From Lachnospiraceae bacterium (GTDB taxonomy: Bacteria > Bacillota > Clostridia > Lachnospirales > Lachnospiraceae), in assembly GCA_017460845.1 (NCBI GenBank), contig JAFUAE010000047.1, positions 1 through 38,624 of the forward strand: DNA of 38,624 bases. Reading direction: 5' to 3'. A program made the position numbers and the translations under genes. The notes beneath the pieces are model-generated. The model was not told where the DNA came from and searched no databases. It saw only the letters and a list, made by a program, of their open reading frames with translations. How positions within the stretch are numbered: position 1 is the first letter of the stretch; each line of letters starts with the position of its first letter. Shown here piece after piece: positions 32,153 through 38,624 of this stretch.

Positions 32153-33577
32153 ATGGGTGGATTTTTCGGAGCAGTTTCCAGGAAAGACGTCGTGCTGGAT
32201 GTCTTTTTCGGGACGGACTATCACAGCCATCTCGGCACCAAGAATGCCGGAATGGCTATTTGGAGTACTGACAGCAGGTTTCAGCGTCAGATCCACAGCA
32301 TTGCAAATACCCCGTTCCGAACGAAGTTTGAGAACGATCTTCAGGATTTTCACGGCACCAGCGGAATCGGCTGTATCAGTGATTCTGATCCGCAGCCGCT
32401 GCTGATCCGTTCGCATCTCGGCATTTATGCGATTTCTACGGTCGGCGTCGTCAATAATGCGGAGCAGCTGGTCGAGGGTTACTTTGAGGATCATAAGCAC
32501 CAGTTTATGGCGATGAGCTCCGGAGAGGTCAATACCTCCGAGCTGGTGGCAGCACTGATCAACGAAGGAGAGACTCTGGTCGACGGTATCAAAAAGGCTA
32601 TGGCTCTGATCCAGGGGTCCATGACGATCCTGCTTCTGACCGAAGACGGCTCGATCATTGCGGCGAGAGACACCTACGGAAGACTTCCGGTGCTGGTCGG
32701 AAAGAATGATGCGGGATACTGCGTGTCGTTCGAGTCATTTGCATATCACAAACTCGGTTATGAAAATGCTTACGAGCTGGGGCCGGGTGAAATCGTGAAG
32801 CTGACTGCGGACGAATGCGTTTCCCTGAGCCCGGCAGGCGATAAGATGAAGATCTGCGGCTTCCTCTGGACATATTACGGCTATCCCAATTCCAATTACG
32901 AAGGACGGAATGTCGAGATCATGCGCTATGACAACGGTGCGATCATGGCCCGCGAGGAGATGAAGGCAGGGACGATGCCGGACGTTGATTTTGTGGCGGG
33001 CGTGCCGGATTCGGGTCTGCCGCATGCAATCGGTTACGCGAACCAGTCCCATAAGCCGTTTGCGAGACCGTTTGTCAAGTATACGCCGACCTGGCCGAGA
33101 AGCTTTATGCCGCCGAACCAGTCCGTCAGGGACCAGGTGGCCAAGATGAAGCAGATCCCGGTGCCGGAGCTGATCAAGGATAAGAAGCTCCTTTTTGTGG
33201 ATGATTCAATCGTCCGCGGCACCCAGCTGCAGGGTACGGTCGATTTCCTCTACGAATCCGGCGCGAAGGAGGTCCACATGCGCTCGGCCTGCCCGCCGAT
33301 CATGTTCTCCTGTAAATATCTCAATTTCTCAAGAGGAAACTCCGATATGGACCTTATCGCGAGAAGGACGATCCAGGAGATCGAGGGCGACGAGGGCCAG
33401 AAGCATTTGGATGAGTACTCGGATGCTACGACGGAGAGAGGCCAGTGCATGCTGAAGACGATCTGTAAGAAGCTGGGCTTCGATTCGCTCGGCTACCAGT
33501 CGATCGACGGCGTGCTCGAGGCGATCGGGCTCGACCGGGATAAGATCTGCACGTACTGCTGGACCGGTAAAGAGTGA
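32153..33577 (+). CDS. purF: PurF-like amidophosphoribosyltransferase lacking the glutaminase catalytic residues
   Basis: PurF normally makes phosphoribosylamine from PRPP and glutamine. The 474-residue protein keeps the C-terminal PRTase half: VAGVPDSG, LLFVDDSIVRGTQ (PRPP loop), and the four Cys that bind the 4Fe-4S cluster in B. subtilis-type enzymes (KICGF, FSCKY, CTYC). The N-terminal glutaminase half is recognisable but altered: the sequence begins MGGFFGAVS where an active enzyme has Cys after Met or after a propeptide. The HxRY(S/A)T loop is replaced by GCISDSDP (residues 73-80), and the NGNLVN glutamine site reads VGVVNN. AAAGGAGG 7 bases upstream makes the start firm. It may use ammonia, work with another protein, or have a different role. 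Confidence 0.88.
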   Translation: MGGFFGAVSRKDVVLDVFFGTDYHSHLGTKNAGMAIWSTDSRFQRQIHSIANTPFRTKFENDLQDFHGTSGIGCISDSDPQPLLIRSHLGIYAISTVGVVNNAEQLVEGYFEDHKHQFMAMSSGEVNTSELVAALINEGETLVDGIKKAMALIQGSMTILLLTEDGSIIAARDTYGRLPVLVGKNDAGYCVSFESFAYHKLGYENAYELGPGEIVKLTADECVSLSPAGDKMKICGFLWTYYGYPNSNYEGRNVEIMRYDNGAIMAREEMKAGTMPDVDFVAGVPDSGLPHAIGYANQSHKPFARPFVKYTPTWPRSFMPPNQSVRDQVAKMKQIPVPELIKDKKLLFVDDSIVRGTQLQGTVDFLYESGAKEVHMRSACPPIMFSCKYLNFSRGNSDMDLIARRTIQEIEGDEGQKHLDEYSDATTERGQCMLKTICKKLGFDSLGYQSIDGVLEAIGLDRDKICTYCWTGKE

Positions 33578-33586
33578 GGACGCTCA

Positions 33587-33757
33587 GGATTCCTGTCTGC
33601 TCCAAGTCCGCTTCGCTACTTACTATGAAAGCCAGCGAGCCGAGCACGAAGTGCGAAGGGGATGCGTTGTTTTCATGTATGACGCGGCGCTTAGCGAGCG
33701 ATGACCAAAAGGTCAAAGCGAGCTTAGCAGAGCCGTTAAGTCGCAGAACAGGAATCC
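33587..33757. repeat. Palindrome-rich element bounded by 10-bp inverted repeats (purF-purM gap)
   Basis: GGATTCCTGT (33587-33596) and ACAGGAATCC (33748-33757) are exact inverses. Inside are GCACgaaGTGC (33644-33654), GACCAAAAGGTC (33703-33714) and two GCTTAGC copies (33689, 33722). No gene is seen in 33578-33864. It looks like a dispersed non-coding repeat. Confidence 0.5.
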
Positions 33758-33864
33758 GTTCGCTAAAGCGGGTGAGAAGCATTTACAGAATGCATTTCGC
33801 TCCAGTGAGACGAGATCGTAAACAGAAACACTAATATATAAAAACTTGTGAAAGGAATATATCC

Positions 33865-34917
33865 ATGAAGAATTCCCATTCAGCCGCTTATGCAGCTGCC
33901 GGAGTCAACATCGAGGCGGGCTACGAAGGCGTAAAGCTTATGAAGAAGCATGTAGAACGTACATTTATAGACGGCGTCGTTTCGGATATCGGAGGCTTTG
34001 GCGGTCTGTTCATGCCGAATATTTCGGGTATGAGCGAGCCGGTCCTGGTATCGGGCACGGATGGTGTCGGCACCAAGCAGAGAATCGCCCAGCTCATGGA
34101 CAAGCATGACACGGTCGGCATTGACTGCGTCGCCATGTGTGTCAACGACGTGATCTGCGTCGGCGCAAAGCCGATCTTTTTCCTGGATTATATTGCAATC
34201 GGCAAGAATGATCCGGTAAAGGTAGCGGAGCTGGTTTCCGGCGTGGCGGAGGGCTGCGTGCAGGCAGGCTGTGCTCTGATCGGCGGCGAGACGGCGGAGC
34301 ATCCGGGCACGATGGCTGCGGATGATTATGACCTTGCAGGATTCACGGTCGGCATCACGGACAAGAAGGACATTATTGATAAGGGGAAAATGAAGGCAGG
34401 CGACGTGATCGTGGCGCTGGCTTCAAGCGGAATTCATTCCAACGGATATTCCCTGGTCCGCAAGGTGTTTGACATTGAAAATGCTGATCTCGGCAAGTAT
34501 TATGATGAGCTCGGCGCAACGCTCGGCGAAGTGCTGCTGACCCCGACAAAGATCTATGTGAAGCCTGTGCTGGAAGCATTGAAGGCTTCCGAGATCCACG
34601 GCATCAGCCATATTACGGGCGGCGGCTTCTATGAGAATATTCCGAGATCCATTCCGGACGGCCTGTGTGCTGTCGTGGATAAGAGCAAAATCGTGATCCC
34701 GCCGGTATTTGACCTGCTTCAGAAGACGGGCGGCATCGATGAGCGCGATATGTTCAATACCTACAATATGGGCGTCGGCATGAGTATTATCGTGTCCCAG
34801 GAGACTGCGGATGCCTGCGTGAAGACGCTGCAGGCTGCAGGCGAGACTGCTTATGTGATCGGCGAGGTCGCGGCAGCAGCGGACGGTGATGATGTGAAGA
34901 TCAGGTTCCTACAGTAA
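33865..34917 (+). CDS. purM: Phosphoribosylformylglycinamidine cyclo-ligase (AIR synthetase)
   Basis: PurM closes FGAM to AIR with ATP. The 350-residue protein has the motifs [13 protein letters not shown] near residue 70, [18 protein letters not shown] near 92, GGETAEHPG near 142, [11 protein letters not shown] and [14 protein letters not shown]. These are normal for bacterial PurM, and HypE in this window is a distant relative. AAAGGAA lies before the ATG. Confidence 0.95.
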   Translation: MKNSHSAAYAAAGVNIEAGYEGVKLMKKHVERTFIDGVVSDIGGFGGLFMPNISGMSEPVLVSGTDGVGTKQRIAQLMDKHDTVGIDCVAMCVNDVICVGAKPIFFLDYIAIGKNDPVKVAELVSGVAEGCVQAGCALIGGETAEHPGTMAADDYDLAGFTVGITDKKDIIDKGKMKAGDVIVALASSGIHSNGYSLVRKVFDIENADLGKYYDELGATLGEVLLTPTKIYVKPVLEALKASEIHGISHITGGGFYENIPRSIPDGLCAVVDKSKIVIPPVFDLLQKTGGIDERDMFNTYNMGVGMSIIVSQETADACVKTLQAAGETAYVIGEVAAAADGDDVKIRFLQ

Positions 34918-34920
34918 GAA

Positions 34921-35052
34921 GAGTACTTTTCTGGACAAAATTCAGTCGATTGCGGGGTACCACGAGAAAAGACACTCAAATTTCTCGGTATTTTGAGTAC
35001 TTTTCGGGGCAAAATTCAGTCGATTGCCGAGCTTCATGAGAAAAGACACTCA
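34921..35052. repeat. Two 58-bp direct repeats, period 74 (purM-purN gap)
   Basis: GAGTACTTTTC...GAGAAAAGACACTCA occurs at 34921-34978 and 34995-35052 with a few differences. An inverted partial copy (TCAAAAGTACC) follows near 35072. The 268-base gap has no gene. Confidence 0.85.
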
Positions 35053-35185
35053 GTTTTGAGAAAACGATAGGTCAAAAGTACCGGTTTGTCCCCTGTTGTA
35101 TGAGTCGTTTGGAGCGGGAAAGAAAAGAAGAGACTGAAAAGCATGGAACAGAACGTCCTGAACTGCAATATGCGAGGATCAATCT

Positions 35186-35821
35186 ATGAGAAAAACGGAG
35201 TATGAAAAGGCCAGGATTGCGGTGCTGGTCTCAGGCGGCGGCACAAATCTGCAGGCGCTGATCGACGCGGAGAAAGCGGGGATCATAAAGAGCGGCAGCA
35301 TTTGCCTCGTAATTTCAAATAACCGCAGTGCATACGCTCTCGAGCGTGCGAAAAATGCCGGCATCAAAAGTGCCGTGGTCATCGCAAAGGAATGCGGAGG
35401 GCGCGAGGCATTTGAAGAAAAACTGATTGAGACGCTGGAGGCTGAGCGGATCGATATGATCGTGCTTGCGGGCTTTATGAGTATTCTCGGCGAGAAGTTT
35501 ATCAGCCGCTTCCGCGACCGCATTATCAACGTGCATCCGTCGCTGATCCCGTCGTTTTGCGGCCAGGGCTTTTACGGGCTTCGCGTGCATGAGGCGGCGC
35601 TGGAATACGGCGTGAAGGTGACCGGCGCAACGGTGCATTATGTGAATGAGATCCCGGACGGCGGAAAGATTATTCTGCAGAAGGCTGTGGCGATCCGGCC
35701 GACGGATACGCCCGAGACGCTTCAGAAGAGAGTGATGCAGCAGGCGGAATGGAAGATCCTGCCGCGGGCCTGTGAGCTGGTGGCAAAGAAGCTGATGAAG
35801 GAGGAGCTGGATAAGAGATGA
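35186..35821 (+). CDS. purN: Phosphoribosylglycinamide formyltransferase (folate-dependent)
   Basis: PurN transfers a formyl group from 10-formyl-THF to GAR. The 211-residue protein has VSGGGTNLQALIDA near residue 15, the catalytic Asn/His block INVHPSLIPSF near 113, GATVHYVNEIPDGG with its His and a later catalytic-type Asp. GAGG precedes the ATG. It overlaps purO by ATGA, so the two are translated together. Confidence 0.95.
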   Translation: MRKTEYEKARIAVLVSGGGTNLQALIDAEKAGIIKSGSICLVISNNRSAYALERAKNAGIKSAVVIAKECGGREAFEEKLIETLEAERIDMIVLAGFMSILGEKFISRFRDRIINVHPSLIPSFCGQGFYGLRVHEAALEYGVKVTGATVHYVNEIPDGGKIILQKAVAIRPTDTPETLQKRVMQQAEWKILPRACELVAKKLMKEELDKR

Positions 35822-36528
35822 ATGTATATGAGATCGGCGATATTGCCGCAAAACTGAAAGATAACACCTATCCGGGCAGAGGCATTATCCTCGGCATTAC
35901 CCCGGATGGCACAAAGAAAGTCGCTGCCTATTTCATCATGGGCAGAAGCGTCAACAGCCGCAACCGTATTTTCAGGGAAGAGGCGGATGGCATCAGCACG
36001 GAAGCATTTGATCCGTCGCTGCTGGCAGATCCGAGCCTGATCATTTATCATCCGGTCAGGGAGGTCGGCGACACACTTGTTGTGACCAACGGAGACCAGA
36101 CGGATACGATTGCAGACGGACTGCGCCTTGGCTCCACCTTCGAGGCTGCGCTCAGGACAAGAGAGTTTGAGCCGGACGGCCCGAACTGGACGCCGCGTAT
36201 TTCCGGCATGCAGGAAAAGGACGGCAGCTACCGCATGTCCATCCTCAAGTCCGCAGATCCGGAAGGCAGCGCATGCGCAAGGCAGTTCTTCGAGTATCCG
36301 CCGATTAAGGGACTTGGACACTTTATACACACCTATGTGACAGACGGAACACCGATCCCGACCTTCGTCGGAGAGCCGGAGCGCATTGCCATGATGGACG
36401 ATATGGATGAATTTACCGCGGCGCTCTGGAACAATCTGAACCAGGACAATAAGATTTCCCTGTTCGTGCGCTACACGGATCTCGAGGACGGATCCTTCGA
36501 GCAGGCGATCATAAACGTACACGAATAA
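35818..36528 (+). CDS. purO: IMP cyclohydrolase, PurO type
   Basis: This 236-residue protein matches the archaeal-type IMP cyclohydrolase family (IMP_cyclohyd), which closes FAICAR to IMP. The phrases YPGRGIILG, AYFIMGRSVNSRNRIF and GHFIHTYVTDG are typical. It stands in for the cyclohydrolase domain of bifunctional PurH, and the next gene encodes the matching stand-alone formyltransferase. It overlaps the purN stop by ATGA. PurO was first described in archaea and is also found in some Clostridia. Confidence 0.88.
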   Translation: MNVYEIGDIAAKLKDNTYPGRGIILGITPDGTKKVAAYFIMGRSVNSRNRIFREEADGISTEAFDPSLLADPSLIIYHPVREVGDTLVVTNGDQTDTIADGLRLGSTFEAALRTREFEPDGPNWTPRISGMQEKDGSYRMSILKSADPEGSACARQFFEYPPIKGLGHFIHTYVTDGTPIPTFVGEPERIAMMDDMDEFTAALWNNLNQDNKISLFVRYTDLEDGSFEQAIINVHE

Positions 36529-36544
36529 GCGAGGGCATCACACC

Positions 36545-37723
36545 ATGAATGAATTAGAACTCAAATACGGCTGCAATCCCAATCAGAAACCCGCGAAGAT
36601 CTTCATGAAGGACGGATCGGATCTTCCGGTAGAGGTTCTGAACGGACGTCCGGGCTTCATCAACTTTCTGGATGCGTTTAACTCCTGGCAGCTGGTAAAG
36701 GAACTCAAGGAGGCGACAGGCCTTCCGTCGGCAGCTTCCTTCAAGCACGTATCACCCGCGGGCGCTGCAGTCGGAAAGCCGCTGACTGACATTGACCGCC
36801 AGATTTATTTTGTAGATGCAAATGCTAAGCTCAGCCCGATTGCGTGCGCTTACATCCGTGCGCGCGGCACAGACAGACTCAGCTCCTACGGCGACTGGGC
36901 GGCGCTCAGCGATACCTGCGATGCGGCGACAGCGGCTTACCTCAGGGAAGAAGTATCGGACGGCATCATTGCACCGGACTATACCCCGGAGGCGCTGGAG
37001 ATCCTGAAGACCAAAAAGAAGGGCGGCTATAATGTCGTTAAGATCGATCCGGACTATGTTCCCGCGGCACAGGAGCTGAAGGATGTTTTCGGCATTACCT
37101 TCGAACAGGGACACAACAATTTTAAGATCGACCGTTCCCTGCTTGAGAATATTGTTTCCAAAAATAAAGAGCTTACGGACGACGCTGCCATCGACATGAT
37201 CGTTTCCCTGATCACGCTCAAGTATACGCAGTCCAATTCCGTCTGTTATGTCAAGGACGGACAGGCCATCGGCGTCGGAGCGGGACAGCAGAGCCGTATT
37301 CATTGCACGAGACTTGCAGGCAATAAGGCTGACAACTGGTATCTGAGACAGAACCCGAAGGTGCTCGGCCTGCAGTTTATCGACGGCATCAAACGTCCGG
37401 ACAGGGACAACACCATCGACGTTTACATTTCGGATGAATATGACGATGTCTTAAGGGACGGCGAATGGCAGAAGCGCTTTAAGGTAAGACCCGAGGTGCT
37501 GACGGCAGAGGAGAAGAAGGCATGGATCGCGACCCAGACCGGCGTAACCGTCGGCTCCGACGCATTCTTCCCGTTCGGCGACAATGTAGAGCGCGCAAGA
37601 AAGTCCGGCGTGCAGTATATTGCGGAGCCGGGCGGATCGATCCGTGACGACAATGTCATTGAGACAGCGGACAAGTATAACATCGTGCTGGCATTCACAG
37701 GCATGAGACTGTTCCATCATTAA
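36545..37723 (+). CDS. Stand-alone AICAR formyltransferase (PurH C-terminal domain type)
   Basis: This 392-residue protein corresponds to the AICAR transformylase part of PurH without the MGS-like cyclohydrolase domain. The active-site phrase FKHVSPAGAAVG near residue 63, GAGQQSRIHCTRLAG near 240, SDAFFPFGDNV near 340 and the end AFTGMRLFHH are family hallmarks. It uses 10-formyl-THF to make FAICAR, which PurO then closes. It starts 16 bases after purO with only a weak ribosome site. Confidence 0.92.
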   Translation: MNELELKYGCNPNQKPAKIFMKDGSDLPVEVLNGRPGFINFLDAFNSWQLVKELKEATGLPSAASFKHVSPAGAAVGKPLTDIDRQIYFVDANAKLSPIACAYIRARGTDRLSSYGDWAALSDTCDAATAAYLREEVSDGIIAPDYTPEALEILKTKKKGGYNVVKIDPDYVPAAQELKDVFGITFEQGHNNFKIDRSLLENIVSKNKELTDDAAIDMIVSLITLKYTQSNSVCYVKDGQAIGVGAGQQSRIHCTRLAGNKADNWYLRQNPKVLGLQFIDGIKRPDRDNTIDVYISDEYDDVLRDGEWQKRFKVRPEVLTAEEKKAWIATQTGVTVGSDAFFPFGDNVERARKSGVQYIAEPGGSIRDDNVIETADKYNIVLAFTGMRLFHH

Positions 37724-37750
37724 GATTTAGTACTGCAGATGCAAATGTCT

Positions 37751-37834
37751 CCGGCGGGCATCTGAGCCGGCGGACTTAACGACAGTCCGGGCGGATAAGA
37801 ATGAATAACCCGGCCGGTATAACAGCAGCCGGGG
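37751..37834 (+). other. Hairpins in the gap before purD
   Basis: Two GC-rich stems are seen: CCGGC/GCCGG near 37751-37770 and CCCGGC/GCCGGG near 37809-37834. Neither has a T-tract, so a terminator is not clear. The gap 37724-37912 has no gene. Confidence 0.35.
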
Positions 37835-37912
37835 CAAATCAGAAGATGCAGTTTGGACAGATCAGAAACAGAGAAAGCTGCAGCGGATACAGAACGGAAG
37901 GAAAAAAAGAGG

Positions 37913-38624
37913 ATGAAAATTCTTGTAGTGGGCGGCGGCGGACGCGAGCACGCCATCATTAAAAAAATCAAAGAAAATAAAAATGTTGAGAAGATTTACG
38001 CGCTTCCCGGCAACGGCGGCATTGCGGCCGATGCGGAGTGCGTGGATATCGGGGCGAAGGACCTGGACGGGATCACCGCATTTGCAAAGGAAAACGGCAT
38101 CGACTATGCGGTCGTGGCACCTGACGATCCGCTGGTGCTCGGCTGTGTGGACAGGTTAGAGGAAATCGGCATTCCGTGCTTCGGACCGAAGGCAAACGCA
38201 GCTATTATCGAGGGCTCCAAGGTCTTCTCCAAGAACCTGATGAAAAAATACGGCATTCCGACAGCCGCTTACGAGACCTTCTACGATATGAATGCTGCGC
38301 TGGATTATCTCAAGAATGCGCCGCTCCCGATCGTCATCAAGGCGGACGGACTTGCGCTCGGCAAGGGCGTTGTCATTGCCCAGACCAGAGGTGAAGCGCG
38401 CCAGGCCATCATTAACATGATGCAGAACAAGGTCTTCGGCACCAGCGGCTCCAATGTCGTGATCGAGGAATTTATGGAAGGACCCGAGGTATCGGTGCTG
38501 GCATTTACAGACGGAAAGACCGTCGTGCCGATGATCTCCTCCATGGATCATAAGAGAGCTCGGGACAATGACACCGGCCTCAACACCGGCGGCATGGGTA
38601 CGATCGCACCGAACCCGTTCTATA
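37913..38624 (+). CDS. purD: Phosphoribosylamine-glycine ligase, N-terminal part (cut by the right edge)
   Basis: PurD joins glycine to phosphoribosylamine, the product expected from PurF. The frame opens at ATG 37913 and runs to the window end (237 codons). It has the N-domain VVGGGGREHAII, LPGNGGIAADAEC, the ATP-grasp entry SKVFSKNLMKKYGIPTA, VIKADGLALGKGV, EEFMEGPEVSVLAF and NTGGMGT. All are normal PurD features. GGAAGG and GAGG lie just before the ATG. Confidence 0.95.
   Translation, partial: MKILVVGGGGREHAIIKKIKENKNVEKIYALPGNGGIAADAECVDIGAKDLDGITAFAKENGIDYAVVAPDDPLVLGCVDRLEEIGIPCFGPKANAAIIEGSKVFSKNLMKKYGIPTAAYETFYDMNAALDYLKNAPLPIVIKADGLALGKGVVIAQTRGEARQAIINMMQNKVFGTSGSNVVIEEFMEGPEVSVLAFTDGKTVVPMISSMDHKRARDNDTGLNTGGMGTIAPNPFY

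Noticed and set aside
32153..32158. Wrong start codon hiding a catalytic Cys in the PurF-like protein
   Set aside because: AAAGGAGG sits 7 bases before this ATG, the start aligns with the family, and the other glutaminase motifs are also lost.

Overview
The window looks like a chromosomal segment of an anaerobic member of the Bacillota, most likely class Clostridia and probably Lachnospiraceae-like. That placement is inferred from family resemblance, strong AGGAGG-type ribosome binding sites, a PyrK/PyrD type 1B pyrimidine operon, and the PurO plus stand-alone AICAR formyltransferase pair. No 16S, tRNA or other RNA gene was seen. GC content looks high for Clostridia, but I did not compute it.

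Layout. 1-1604: the tail of a phosphoglucomutase reading frame whose visible upstream part looks like a peptide-ABC solute-binding protein, then a malate/L-lactate dehydrogenase-family oxidoreductase. 1654-3675: a minus-strand AAA/DUF4143 ATPase with a palindrome-covered promoter, and a divergent nitroreductase. 3818-6520 (minus strand): a MotA/ExbB-like plus MotB/OmpA-like pair resembling ZorA and ZorB of Zorya anti-phage systems, with no ZorC, ZorD or ZorE nearby. 6900-23701: one long plus-strand cluster with all six hyp maturation genes (F, C, D, E, A, B) and a 13-gene Mbh-type group 4 [NiFe]-hydrogenase fused to an Mrp-antiporter module. 24021-31476: the pyrimidine genes pyrC, pyrK, pyrD, pyrF, pyrE, pyrB, pyrI. 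31510 to the right edge: the purine genes purE, a purF-like gene, purM, purN, purO, AICAR formyltransferase and the start of purD.

How they work together. The hydrogenase module has ferredoxin-type, NuoB-, NuoC-, NuoD- and NuoH-like subunits plus MnhB, C, D, E, F and G-like subunits. The expected role is to oxidise reduced ferredoxin, make H2 and pump Na+ or H+; the hyp proteins build its Ni-Fe(CN)2CO centre. The large subunit already ends at the usual maturation cleavage point, which fits the absence of a hydrogenase protease gene. The pyr and pur blocks together cover most of de novo UMP synthesis and much of IMP synthesis.

Unusual features. (1) Many conserved enzymes (HypF, HypC, HypE, PyrK, MbhA, MbhF, MbhJ) carry in-frame low-complexity or tandem-repeat inserts or tails, and many intergenic gaps hold unrelated short tandem repeats. 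(2) The PurF-like protein lacks the catalytic Cys and other glutaminase residues but keeps its phosphoribosyltransferase and Fe-S motifs. (3) The hydrogenase ferredoxin subunit has six 4Fe-4S motifs rather than two. (4) MbhH appears fused to an MbhI-like segment. (5) The ZorA/ZorB-like pair stands alone.
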